Source: Epiperipatus broadwayi
Taxonomy: Eukaryota; Onychophora; Udeonychophora; Euonychophora; Peripatidae
NCBI GenBank assembly: GCA_028023455.1
Contig: JAQFVV010012404.1
Location: 13,751,421-13,815,420, forward strand
Direction: 5' to 3'
DNA: 64,000 bases
The position numbers were made by a program, and so were the translations under genes. A model generated the notes under the pieces. The model saw nothing but the letters and a program-made list of their open reading frames with translations, was not told the DNA's origin and did no database searches. Within the stretch, counting starts at the first letter, position 1. The number at the start of each line of letters is the position of its first letter. This document shows positions 24,811 through 37,200 of this stretch, piece after piece.

Positions 24811-26841
24811 TATAACGATCGAAATGAAAGTGAAGATCGAATCTAACCGCAAACTACGATATCTGCTCTACAGGGTGCCATCTAGGCATTTAAACCTAGA
24901 AAAATTTATAGAGTAGGCAGATACGCGCTGTTAAGATTCCACTTTATTTAAATATTCAGATCGTTAGCCCAAGTCACTAGCTCAGTGGAGTAGCAGAGAT
25001 AATAAAATATAAATTTTATATCTTAAATATAAAAGAATAAAAGCCACTGCCAGAAATTAACACATAAAAATATTTATTTACGCACATATAAAATAACATT
25101 TAAATTTTGAGGAATAAATTCACCATTTTAGATTTTTCTATTAATCTTTAGTTTTACATTTAACTAAGCTTCACCATGAGTTTAATATTTTATTTAGATA
25201 GTCGAGTATGAATAGACTACATAGATCTGCATTTGAAAAGAAAATATTCTTCCCTGATTTAACCTTAGGCAACAAATTTTGCAATCAAACCGGCGCCAAT
25301 CCATCTGATACATTTATGTATTCAATGTAGCATGAAAATACGACAACACAAAATACTATACTGTCAGGAATGTACATCTGATCAGTAAGTAGAATTAGAG
25401 AAGACATTGTCTCTCCACCAACAGGAATGTTACATCTGTTGGCAAGTAGAACAATAAACATAAAACTCCATAGGAATGGACTGCGGTCCTTTGCCATCTT
25501 ACAAACCCATCCATAGGCAAACAGAAGGTGTGTGGCATATATATATATAATCCTGCCCGTAGCGGATCTCATACTACATCTACAATTACACAAATATATC
25601 CAATCCATTGAACCAATTCAACTACGAAATGAATAACCTAAGATTACCCTCCCTTAATATAACTTTACAAAACTATATAGCCATTCACGCCCGACTTAAA
25701 TTTAACATTTAAATACGTTCGCACAGATTATTTTTATAAATTTGTTTTTAAAATGTTGAGTATAGATCGGCTGCACAGATTCCACGGTCAAAAACATCCA
25801 AATTAAACACAATCGATCAAAATACAAAATCATCGATAACGTCAATTGCAAAGGGAATACACAAGGCCCCATGGCATTCATCGTAAGATGCCCGCATTAA
25901 CATCGTTGACCTATATATTCTAATCAAATGTGAAAACTTCAACATAATCAACCGCTAACGAATCTATGCAACGTCTATACCCAACCTAAATTTCATCATT
26001 TAAAATTTAAACAATAAACAATTTATACAATAAGAAAAAAAAATGGAAATGATTTTTATCAATCGGAAAACATATAAAATTAAACATTATTAATTTGATT
26101 TTAAACTTAAAAAAGTCAGATGGAAGTTCATAAGCTTGAACGAAAGTTCTTAATTATTTTTAAATTTAGAGTTCATGTCAATATAGCTTACGGTAGAAGA
26201 GTCCAGGTTTCTGCTTTTAATTCCCGTGATGCCTCCATTGGAAGATAATGTTCTGGAGATGGCAATAGCTGGTTCAAGGTATCACAGTCTTTTCCTTTTT
26301 CTTTTTTAAATAGAGAGTGTGGTATGTGTGTCCTACCACAACTCTCAAACACACAACGCTGGAACTGTCAGAAAAAACTGTATTTCCCTTTTTATATTAT
26401 CCACACGGATTCAATCAACAAAACGTCACTAATCCATCACTTTCATTAGGGTCCGAGCCAAGGCTTAGTGCTTCCATTGGTCAAGCTAATTTCTCTTTAT
26501 TTTCTTATCTATCTTTCATCAGATCATTTTAATTATACAAGAGCCCAAGGCTAGCTTGCTTTTCAAACAATTTATAAACAATCATTTCCATTTACAGATT
26601 ACAAGAATTAATTAATACCTGTTTTTATTTTTAAATCTTGTACTTTTTTTTATAAAAAAGTACGTTCAAATACTTATTTATTTGTTTTTTAAAAAAAAAT
26701 ATTTTTAAAGTTTGGCATCTGTGCGAATGTATATACGTTTAACAAACATTTTAATTTTAGCGTTTAGTTTTTTACTTTTATTTGCGAACTTTTAAGTTTT
26801 TATTTTAAATTAATGTAACGACATATTTATATATTGTTACA
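24811..26841 (-). repeat. 5' LTR (minus orientation)
   Basis: About 2031 bp, near-identical to 22107-24135. It contains the longest open frame of the element at 25285-25608 on the minus strand. Confidence 0.85.
25285..25608 (-). CDS. Doubtful ORF inside LTR, unknown product
   Basis: 107 codons on the minus strand. Two hydrophobic stretches (around FLWSFMFIVLLA and SIVFCVVVFSCYIEY) could be membrane segments. The other LTR keeps only the last 70 codons because a TA-run length change shifts the upstream frame, so coding is doubtful. No family recognised. Confidence 0.2.
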   Translation of the reverse strand: MDWIYLCNCRCSMRSATGRIIYIYATHLLFAYGWVCKMAKDRSPFLWSFMFIVLLANRCNIPVGGETMSSLILLTDQMYIPDSIVFCVVVFSCYIEYINVSDGLAPV

Positions 26842-29280
26842 ATATATATATACATAGATTACTTAAATATATGCATGAGACTCATGGATATATGCCATCA
26901 TGGCAGTAAACTCCACAATATTAAATACACTCAAGGTATCGCATGCTCTTTCTGGATTAAATACATAGATATATTGAAAACCAATGATACACAGTCACAT
27001 AGGTGCGGTGTTAATATGCCAATATATATATTTACAGATTCTTCATTTCATAATTGCATTAATGCTTTTACATATATATATATATATATATATGATATCA
27101 TTCAAATGAATTAAACCTAGAGAATAGTACAGCTGACTATACCAGTCTAGATATGACAAGCGCTACTAAGGAAAATAGAAAAAGGCAATTAACAAAAATG
27201 ACAATTATAAGAGAGCAGAAGAAAGTTAGATCCTGTCAAGAAAAATGGAAAAAAAATTATCAGCAAAGAGAAAATATTCTGTTGAGGAAAACAGAAAAAG
27301 ATAAAAGTTGGTGATGAATGTGGAGGAAATTGATCAGAAAAGAGGCAATCAAAAGTTAACCAGAATATCCAGGAAGCTATCCAGAATATAATCTAAACAA
27401 TGAAAGAAATTAAGAAAAAACAAAAGGAAAAATAGAAGACATATTGTATCATGCAGGTGCAGAGCATAATGTAAAAGGAAGTCAAAAGAATAGATTAAAT
27501 ATTGGAAAAAATGAACAAATAGAATTTATCAAAAAAAGAAGAATGAGAAAAGGACATTGATAGATTAATTGGTGGGAGTAAAAGGAAAAATAATAGAACA
27601 TGTGCAGGAATAAATATCAAAAATTAGACAGGAAGATGAAGAATGAAAAGTTGAAAAATATTAACTTGCAGACAGCATGAAAGCTAACTCAAAAAGAGTT
27701 AAGTAAAAATTTGAGGCAATTGAAAAGTGAGTAAAATTATGTAAAAAAAACTGTATGCAGAAGTATTATAAAAAGGTAAACTTTAAGATTATTGTAAAGC
27801 AAAGTCAATAAAAGTTAATGACAGATTATAAGAATAAAGTATGTTTCCAAGAATATAAAATCATATCAAGGAGATGCAATTGATTCTTTAAGATAAAATC
27901 ATTTAATAGTGATGCAGGGAAATTATTTTGAAACGTCATGATAGTTTAAAGAATTATTTTTCATTCAATAAAATGGAGTATTGCAAAATGTCATTAACTA
28001 GAAATCACTTCCATTAATTAATAAATTATTCGTCGAAATTATTATCACACAAACTGAAAACATCCAAGGGTATAAAGAAACCATGCTCCATGAATACTGG
28101 AATGAAAAGCATAAGTATGATATACAATAGCAAGTATCACAATAGAAACAAGTGTACTACACTCACTTTTTTCAATACTAGTTATCTCAGTTAAAAAGTC
28201 TGATAGCTTGCACTTGGTAAGATGGTCAAACAATTAGAATTATTAGGCATAATATATCATAAAATGTAGATCAAATGATTTTTTATATGAACACAAGTAC
28301 TATTGAGCAGGCTGCAAAAATGTGAATTTCTGAGATATGAGTTAGAAATGCAAGAAGAAAAATGAAAAAGGAATTTTAGCTTCTCCAACATTGAAAATAA
28401 AAGACTTCCAAGAATAAGGAATAAGGCCAATGTAAATAGTGTAATAGTTAAAAAAATAATATAGTCTATGATAGTGTGGAAAAGAATGATGATACTAGTT
28501 AAGATGGTTCAAGAATAATTCAGAAGACTAGCAGTGCAAATTTGTCACTACCCCATACCATCCCATCTCAAGTGAAGATGATAAAGAAAACTGAAAATCA
28601 ATGTTCAGTTAGTCATCCATAGAAAAATAATTACAAGAATGTTTCAGACTTATATAAAATTCTTTACAGTATTGCACAGGACCAATGGAAAATACTTTCA
28701 TGTTAAAAGATGAAAAAGATGGACATCTATGGTGCCCAGCTATGACTTTTTCAGAAGAAAGTAATCAAGATGAGGTATTTTTCTCTTTTGGTCAATCTTT
28801 TTATTTTTATTTAAGTGGGGGGGGGGAGAATAATTATTTTATTTCAAATTAATTGCAGGATAACTTTAGTTGTTAAATAAAAAGTTAGCTAGATTAAACT
28901 TATTATTTAAAGATTTGCATACATGAAATTATCATATGACAAATTTTAAGACATTTTAATAATAATATGAATGTTTAATATCTGTGAGATACAACTGTAA
29001 AAGAAAAAAAGAGTGGGGAAAAATATTTTTATGTAGTTCATTTTTTAATATATTTTATTTTTGAAAAAAACCTAAAGTGATTAGAACATGGCATATAAAT
29101 AAAATATTTTATTTTTCAAAAAAAAAAACAAGAAGAGATTAAGACTTATATCTGAAAAAATTAAAAATTATTTTTTTAATTAGTGTAGAAATAGAATGTT
29201 TTTCAAAAAATAAAAAGCAAGAAAAGATTAGAATCTTTATCTCTTAAAAATGAAAATTGTTTAATTTGTGTATTAATGTA
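26842..29280. other. Non-coding DNA with a purine-rich tract
   Basis: (TA)n at about 27070-27093. About 27150-28000 is strongly A/G-rich on the plus strand and translates, with many stops, to Lys/Glu/Arg-rich peptides; it may be a decayed coding sequence but I recognise nothing. At 28681-28775 a short open segment is preceded by a TTTACAGTATTGCACAG acceptor-like and followed by a GAGGTATTT donor-like sequence. A run of ten G lies near 28817-28827. Confidence 0.4.
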
Positions 29281-31402
29281 TATACATCTTTACCCTGCTT
29301 AGTGAGGGCAATTGGTTCCAAAACCCATCATTAAGCAATAATATTGAATGCAGAATCAGTATTTATAATGGTTGTCTATATATAAAAAATTGGCCAGTTA
29401 CTACAGCTAAAAAAATTATACTATAAGTTGGGAATATTACATTTAAAAAATAACTTATGAAGTATGTATAAAAATTTTAAAACATCTTAACATATATGCT
29501 TGTATAAACTGTGCTGTGTGTATAAAGCAGGTATTTTAAACTATGTATTTATGTATGTATAATAATGCAATTTGAATCAACATAAAAAAAAAAGAAAACA
29601 GCTAAAAGTTGTTACTTCCTATGATTCATTCACCAATCATCATTATCCAGTTTGGTTTTCAAGATCAAAGATTCTCTAGATTTTTTTCATGGTCATATTA
29701 GTTGCTAAAATGACTTAAACAGAATCTTTTTAAAATGTTTATTATCACTAGAAAAAATATGTGTTTTCACTGTTCAAAAGTACAGCAAGATAGACAAAAA
29801 AAGTGAAACTAAACTAGTATCTGTGTTCTTCCAAGCAACTATTTCTCATTGGCTTAAAAAAAAAATCCACATTAAAGTTTTATATTTTAAAACCTGTACT
29901 ATTATATTATATTGCTTATATGAAATTATTTAGAATTTTAAAAAAAGTTTAATAACTTATTTCATTGATCATAAAGATTTGTTATTTATCATTTGTGTAA
30001 AAGTAATAAAATTAATGTACTGCACATTATTAAAACTATTTTTTTAAAAATACTGATGTATTAGAAAAGAAAAATAATGTAATCAATATTTAGGTCTTTT
30101 TAATGGTATGTACTATACAGATCTAAATAAAAATTACTTTATATGTTACATAAATCCATATGCTAGCATTGACATTTTCTGTCACAAGGTAGCACATTTT
30201 ATTAAGTTTGGTAGACATGTTCTTTGAAATGCCAAAAAATTTTCGATTATGTGCCATCAAACTATTTAAATAAATATTAAAGGCATGCATCTTTTTCATT
30301 TTATCTGTATGAAATTTTGCACAAGCTTTTTAACAGTTTTGTACTGAATAAAATTTTCATGTTTTTTTTTCATTCTTCATTTTTTAAAATGTGCAATATC
30401 ATTATAAAATGTTTTAAAATAGAGCTAATAGATTGTTATTTTAAATTTAGATTTAATAATTTTTGATCATACAAAGTTCATTATTATGAAATCTTTTTTT
30501 TGAAAAAATAGCAATTACGATTACAAAATTACAAAACGATGAATGTTTGGTCATAAGCAAAGTACTGTTAGTTAAAATTTTAATTTATAAAAGTAAGTAA
30601 AAAACATTGTATAGTTTTTAAATTAATGTACACATTTTAGAATTTAATACGATATTAATGTATTTGGTTGTTGAATGTCATTAAAATATAATTTTGATTA
30701 TTACATTAAATAAAACACTTTTGTGGAAGCTTTATAATCATTAATAATATACAAAATTAACAAAGCGTATGACACACTTGAATGTGAAGCTATCAAGATA
30801 CACAGAAATTATTACACGCTAAGTGCTTTCAATGCCTTTTGCCTCATATTCATAGCGGTACTGTGAATATGAGGCAAAAGGCCTCGAAAGTGCTTAGCAT
30901 GTAATAATTTCTGTGTATCTTGATAGCTTCACATTCAAGTGTGTCATACGCTGTGTTAATTTTGTATATTAAATTATCAAATGAGAAGTTTTAAAATCTT
31001 TAATCATTAATAATGAAAATCTTTACTTTGGATATATCATTATTGATCTGATTGTCTTGCAAAAACATAGGATGAAAATAAAATACTGTATATTCATTAA
31101 TCATATTTTAAGTTTATAATTAAATATTGTATACAGCACTAATATTATGTACTGAATTGCATATTATGAATAAACTCTGTAGTATGAAAGTTGCTATTTT
31201 GTTTTTGAATGATGTAGCATTAATAACTATTCTATGACATCATCGATCTTACAAAATGACCACCAAAAATTTTTTTGATATTTTTTTATAATATTATAGT
31301 AAATAATCAATTATAAATCAAAATAGTGGATGCAAATTGATGATGATCACTATTGTGAATTCTTGCATAAAATCGGAGTACTAAGTGGGGTAAAGATGTA
31401 TA
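29281..31402. mobile_element. DNA-transposon-like element with 23-bp TIRs
   Basis: The left end (29281-29303) and right end (31380-31402) are inverted repeats matching at 21 of 23 bases, starting TATACATCTTTACCC. TA lies next to both ends, compatible with a TA target duplication. Inside the left end is GAGGGCAATTGGTTCC then AAAACCCATCATTAAGC, reminiscent of pogo/Tigger-like ends. No transposase frame is present in 2.1 kb, so it would be non-autonomous or decayed. It contains the large hairpin at 30746-30970. The terminal repeats are seen; the superfamily is a guess. Confidence 0.6.
30746..30970. repeat. Long near-perfect hairpin, 107-bp arms
   Basis: The arms at 30746-30852 and 30864-30970 are inverted copies with only a handful of mismatches, around an 11-base loop. 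RNA from either strand would fold into a long, almost uninterrupted stem. It sits in the right half of the inverted-repeat element 29281-31402. It could be a nested foldback element, a structural part of the transposon or a small-RNA source. Confidence 0.9.
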
Positions 31403-33026
31403 TTTATTTATAATATATAATATTTTTTATAAAAGGAAAATCAACTAGTCAAATCTTAATGCAGTAATCGCTGTGATTGAAAGAAAGATTGATGTCAGGA
31501 TTGTTTTCAAAAACAAAAAAATGTATGAACAGTAGAATTTAGTATGAGTTCACTAGTGGTGAGTTCAACAGTCACAAGCTCAACTTGAAAATCATGTGCT
31601 AATTGATCTCAGGATTAATTAAATAAGATTTTTGAAAAGCAATATAATATTAAAAAGCTTCCCAGAACCATGTGCTAACTCTTGTCAAAAGTTGATCATG
31701 GCTGGCCAAATTATAATTACATTTTTATTAAATAGAATGTAGAAGGAAAATGCACCAGAAAAAAACTTTCAACTAGCGATCCATCTAAAATTATGGCTGT
31801 CTCAAGACTATATTAAACTAAAATAAAAATAACTGTTAAACTGTAAGCCTGGAACTACATAAAAGTAAAGAAATAAAACTAAATGGAAGAAAATATAACT
31901 AGAAACCTGGAACTGCAAAAAGAAAAGAAGAAAAAGCTAAATTAATAAAATAATTGAGAAAGTTATAAGAAGACAAAGAAAAAAAACTTGGAGTCAAGAA
32001 GTTGACTAAATGACCAATTGCAAGATGTATCAGAAGAGACACTCAAGTAATTAATTCCCAAAGCAACGCCTCCCCCCCAAAAAAAAAAATCATGGTAAAT
32101 TGTAGGTGTTCAACTAATACATTTATAAAGGTCAATTTATAAACAAAATGATAATTGAAAATAGTGAATAATTATTTAGTTGTTTTTGTTAAAAAGATTT
32201 TTTATATTTAAAATAGTGTAAAACACTCATTTTTTTTTTTTTAAAAAAAGGAGGGAGGAAGATTTAATTTTTTTTATTCTTACAAAACAATTTATATATA
32301 TATTTAATTATGGTAAGAGAATATCTTATTTAAGTTAAATATTAAGTAATAAAGAAGAATCAGAAGAGAATAATAATTATATTTTTATGCAAAATATTTA
32401 TTATATGGAAATATGGTATTAACTTTAGATTTGTCCCATTATCATTTTCTAATTTTTTTTTATTTTTTTGTAATTAACTCTAATAATTAATTTTTTTAAT
32501 TTTTTTTTTCTGGAGAATTTATTTTTCTAGCTATCTGTTCTGTGAATTTCCAATGTGCATATTTCATCATAGAATTAGGTTTTAAGGACCTTGCAATCCC
32601 TAAAATTGTTCAAACATAATGGTATTTGCAAAATATATGTGTTAGTGTTGTGTGTAAATACCAAGATTTATTCAGATGGCATTAAGATTATAAAATTCAC
32701 CTTTAAAGTTGACATACTGCTTCTTATAGATTTGATTAGTTTACTGATGGCCTGTACACTTATAATATCAGTTGGCACAGAGAATTGACAATGATCAATT
32801 ACAGAGTTCATATTATACCATTTTTAAATATTCTGCCAAAAAAAATGAGTACTGACTTTAAATGATTAATGCTGGTGATGTCATGTTTTAACTTATAAAA
32901 ACTTATATTGGACTCAATGCTGATTTTTTTTACTCATTCTTTTTGATTGTGATGTCTGTTGATGATGATTCCCATTACCACTGCTACATTCTTTTATATG
33001 TACTGGAGCAATATATATGTATTAAA
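31403..33026. other. AT-rich non-coding DNA
   Basis: No supportable gene. A homopurine stretch at about 31850-32000 and C/A and T runs near 32069-32090 and 32230-32260. Confidence 0.45.
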
Positions 33027-33439
33027 TATTTTACGGGTTCATACATGTAAGATTTTAATTTAAAAACTCCAACACTGGAACTTGATCACACAAGCTCTCA
33101 ACTGGGAAATGAAAACTATATAATTGTAGAGGTTCTGTAAACAATGTTAATAATAATAGTTGTAGAGACACTGAAAACTCCACAATTAAAAATACATTTA
33201 CAATGGAAATAGAATTTATGGGAAACTTCCGTTTTTCAATGTTCTTGTTACCAAGAAACAAAATATTTTTTTATCATTCTCAGTTTTCAGAAAAGCTACA
33301 TATACTGACAGGTACCTCCAATTTTCATCTCATCATTACTGAGCTAATATTTTTTTTCTGTGGGCAAATCACTATTTACCAGAGTAAAAAAAATATTTAA
33401 AAGAAGAAATACATCATATGAATAATGAATTATTAGCAA

Positions 33440-34093
33440 ATAGCTATAATAAAAAAGTTATACATCAAGCTTTATTTCAAGCTAAAAATAAAAAATAAAA
33501 AATCAACTATTAGGGTTTAGTCAAGCATTGTTAGCCAAGAGGTCATCGCAGCTGTGGTTGGTTGCAGACGGTTGTGGGTTCACATCCTGGCTGATGCTGT
33601 GACATATGAAAAAAAACTATTAGGGTTTAATATGCCTTATATAAAAAGAATGACAGGCAGTATTGGATGTATCCTAAAATGCTATGACATAAAGACAGCT
33701 TATGCTCCTCATCAAAAAAATAGTAATTTCCTAACCAAGCCTAAAGATTCAACCCCTCTTGAGACTCAGGGTGTTTATGAAATTTCATGTGGTGTTTGTG
33801 AGTCTTCTTATATAGGTATGAACAATCATTGCCTCAGTACTAGAAGGAATGAATGTGGTAATGCAGTGAAACAACATTCATCATAGCCAGCACTCTCAAT
33901 CCTTGCTATGGATTCAGGTCACAATATTGATTTTTCTAAGACAAGTATCTTATCCAGATATGAAAACCTACACAAATGTAAGATCAAAGAAACTATTGAG
34001 ATACTAAAAAAACCATATTGTATCAACAAACATGATGACACATGTAAACTTCCCCCTATTTTGAAAAAATTTTTTAAAAAAAAATTTCCCTGA
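33440..34093 (+). pseudogene. PLE C-terminal region with GIY-YIG domain
   Basis: The plus frame runs from about 33440 (peptide IHQALFQAKNK), is interrupted by the SINE at 33520-33614 and resumes at 33630 with FNMPYIKRMTGSIGC. The endonuclease core reads GVYEISCGVCESSYIG at about 33768-33815, matching the YEI-C-C-x-YIG pattern of PLE GIY-YIG nucleases, followed by RRNEC. A stop near 33885 and a frame change precede the last part, DSGHNIDF to CKLPPILKKFF. In PLEs this domain nicks target DNA to prime reverse transcription. Non-functional because of the insertion and stops. Confidence 0.75.
33505..33629 (+). mobile_element. tRNA-derived SINE with perfect 15-bp target duplication
   Basis: AACTATTAGGGTTTA occurs at 33505-33519 and 33615-33629. 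The 95 bp between them carry a B box, GTGGGTTCACATCC, preceded by GACGGTT, and end in GACATATGAAAAAA, an A-rich tail. The target duplication splits the PLE reading frame cleanly, so the SINE inserted after the PLE did. Confidence 0.8.
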
Positions 34094-34297
34094 ATTTTTT
34101 TTTATCATTTTTTAAATTTTTTACACCTATTTTTTAGTTGTGGAGTCTTCAGTGCCTCTACAACTATTTTTTATTAACACTGTTTACAGCGCTTACAATC
34201 ATGTAGTTTTCATTTCCCAGTTGAGGGCTTATGTGATTAAGTCAAAATGTTGGAGCTTTTAAATTAAAATCTTACTTAGATGAACCTGCAAAATATG

Positions 34298-37200
34298 TTT
34301 TTTATATTGAAAATATTCGTATGAACACACATACATATATATAAAGATAAGTGGCTTTAAATAATTCATTATTAAAAAAAGGTTATGTTTAATACTAAAC
34401 CTTCTGCATGAACAAACACCGAAAGAGAAGACATCACTTATCATAATTAATTAGTGATAAAAAATGTTGTTTTTCACTAGTTTTATCTTCTAATAGCAAG
34501 ATATCCAATATTACAAGAAACAGATTGTAGAACTACAAATATCTAGATAAGTTTGTGCTGTGAAAACTAAAGAAAGATCAGTCTGGCCAATTGTACTAAA
34601 TTAATTTCCAATTTAAAGAAAGTTGAACAATTAAGATTTGACCAATTCAGTTCAGTTAATTAAATATAGTAGGCAAAGCCTTCTCTTACTTTAGTGTTTA
34701 TCATTCATTAAATAAATAAACTATTATAACCTCTCTGATAATTTAATGCTCAAACAACATTTGATCTCCAGAGTAGTTGTCTATACAGCAATTAAATTAC
34801 TTCTTTATTATTTAAAAAATAAATAGTTGAATATATATACATGAATCTTTTAAGAACATTTATATTAATAATTTTAATATTAATATCTGAAGTATAATCA
34901 TTTATAAATATCAATTATAGAAGGTATTGTCAAGTATTGATCTGAAAAAAGAAAAAAAAAATAGAAGAATGGAAATTGATGTTTGAAAAAAAATATAAGC
35001 TTTTCTAGAATAGAGAAATAAATGAGAATTGAGATATATAGGGCATTATAAAAAGAAAGCACTTAATGCAGTAGACAGATACACAAAGAATAATTAAGAA
35101 TGTTGAGGTAATTGCATCTGACAATACAATTCTCCAAAGTGATATAAAAAAGGCTAACTAATACAAAGTCAAAAAAAAGTGATAGAAGTAAAAAAAATTG
35201 GAATAAAGACTTGGTAAAACAAGAATCTGTAGAAATGTCAGCCACGTATATATATATATATATTTAATTATTATTGTTATTTTACAAATGTAAATATATA
35301 ATTAATAACGTGTGTGTTTAATGCTAACGTCACTTTTTTTCTTATTGAAATACTATGAAAGATATTTTAATATATCATAAAATAAAAATAAACTCTGTGT
35401 TAGTTGTTTCCATTATTACTGATATTGTTATCAAATGCATAACTTTGTTACATGTTTCAGATAAAAATAAAAATTTCGTGATTATAAAGCTTCCGGAATT
35501 AAATCACCAGTTGCCTACTAAATTATAAAAATTGTTGCTGTGGAAAGATATAATCTGAAAGAAGATCTACAATTATTTAATTATGGTTAACAAATGATTC
35601 ATCCCTGTTGATTAGTTACTGAATGTATATTAGCAAAAAAGCGAAGATAAATCTTTCACATGTAAGATAAACTGACTACAGTACTGATTTCAACGTCTAG
35701 TCTAATGGCATTGTATTTGCTATTAGATAAATTTATGTTTCTTAAAAATAATTTATTGTTTAAAATAATTTGACTTTTATAAAAATTTAATTACGTTTTA
35801 TTTACACATAAAATATATACAATGTTTCTTACTATTAAAGACCGTTACTTATAAGGTATTAAAATAGTAAATGCACAGATTAATTGCAATATGCATATAG
35901 TGCTCTATAGCTAATTCACAGCAAATGGGTCAGCTATACAATCATAATTACTGACAAAAACTAATTCTAAATTCTCAATATTTGCTCAGAAAATATCCAC
36001 TCACACCTAATGTTATTTATATTAAATAAATGTCATATTGAAAACGCAGATTTTACTTTTTTGAATGACTGTGTGTTAACTAATGTATAATTAAATTTAA
36101 AAATATTAAGATTAGGTAAAATAGTATTTGAAGAGTTCATTTCAAGTCAAAGACTTTTTCAGAATCACTTTAGAAATTGTGGAAAGAGTCTCTTGGAATA
36201 ATGATTAGCCTATCTGTCCAATCTGATTTTTCCTTTTAAATAGATAACCATAACCAAACTCAAATAACCATCTAGTAGAGATCAATAAGCATATTCTTAG
36301 TTAGAGAATAAAGGCTTCAAATTAATACAGATTGGTAAGATGAGTATTGATGTACTGATTGTAAAATAAAAAATACAGCTTAATAAGGAAGGTCTCATAC
36401 TTCTAAAGCTGAGGGCAATAGTTCTTGAAGGCACACTTTTATTTTATATATAGAAACAATGAAGATAAAGACAATACCTACTAAGGTAGTCAAATTCCGT
36501 TGGGGAGTAAGTGAAGATTTAAGCTTCTTTCATTCTATTTCTCATTTTGTTAAAAATATTTAGATTCCAATTTATCAAACAGTGATTGGTTGATTAATTA
36601 GATCATTTATGTGATAGAAATCTTAAAAATTCCTAAACTTGTTTAAAAATGCCAGTCATTTGAAAAATTTCCAAGTTCTATGAATTTGAATCTTAAATTA
36701 TGGGCACAGGAGCTGAATGTGTTAATCGCAACATGAAATCTTTCATAAATAAAATTAAAAATTAAATATATATCATTACGGTGGGGGGACGGGACTCTAG
36801 TGTGACAAATAGAATTTTAAGTATTTTATATTCTTATCAAATATTATTAGAGAATGATACACTGCCAATTTTTTAGGTATATATATATATATATAAATGT
36901 ATAGTCAATTTTTTCACTTGTACGGACAATATATATATATATAAAGGAAGAAAAAAATAAATAAATAAAGATTAATACTTTGAGTCAAACATAATTTGGA
37001 AACTTTGATATTATTTGCTATAGATTTGCTTTAAGAGAATTTAGTCTATTTCAGATATTTTTTAGACAGCAACGGGTAAACATTTGGCTTCCATGTATTT
37101 AAAGAGTTTTGAATCTGCCATATATTCATTATCATAATTAAGCAAAATAGATATTACTACATTTATCGAATATAAATATATTTATTACATAAGACATTTT

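Larger units (their letters stand above)
22107..26841 (-). mobile_element. Non-autonomous LTR retrotransposon, long LTRs
   Basis: Two direct copies of about 2030 bp (22107-24135 and 24811-26841) flank 675 bp. The copies differ by about twenty small changes over 2 kb by eye (near 99% identity), so the insertion looks recent. On the minus strand the LTR starts TGTAACGAT and ends ATCGTTATA, a short inverted terminal repeat. Next to the 5' LTR (minus orientation) is a primer-binding-site-like segment at 24790-24808. No gag, protease, RT or integrase is present, so mobilisation would need a partner. The element sits between (TA)n stretches on both sides, which hides any target duplication. A diverged third LTR lies at 63514-64000. 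Confidence 0.85.
33027..34297 (+). mobile_element. Small Penelope-like element (PLE-4) between inverted repeats
   Basis: About 165 bp at the left (33027-33190) and right (34131-34297) are diverged inverted copies: the right end reverse-complemented reads GTAAGATTTTAATTTAAAA then CTCAACTGGGAAATGAAAAC, as at the left. Between them lies the end of a PLE protein with a GIY-YIG domain. Inverted terminal repeats around shortened copies are known for Penelope-like elements. The RT is missing, so this is an internally deleted or 5'-truncated copy. Confidence 0.65.

Noticed and set aside
33050-33190. Possible hammerhead in the PLE-4 inverted repeats (TTGATCA...GAAAAC)
   Set aside because: Two core bases are wrong in the left copy and more in the right; no convincing stem II.
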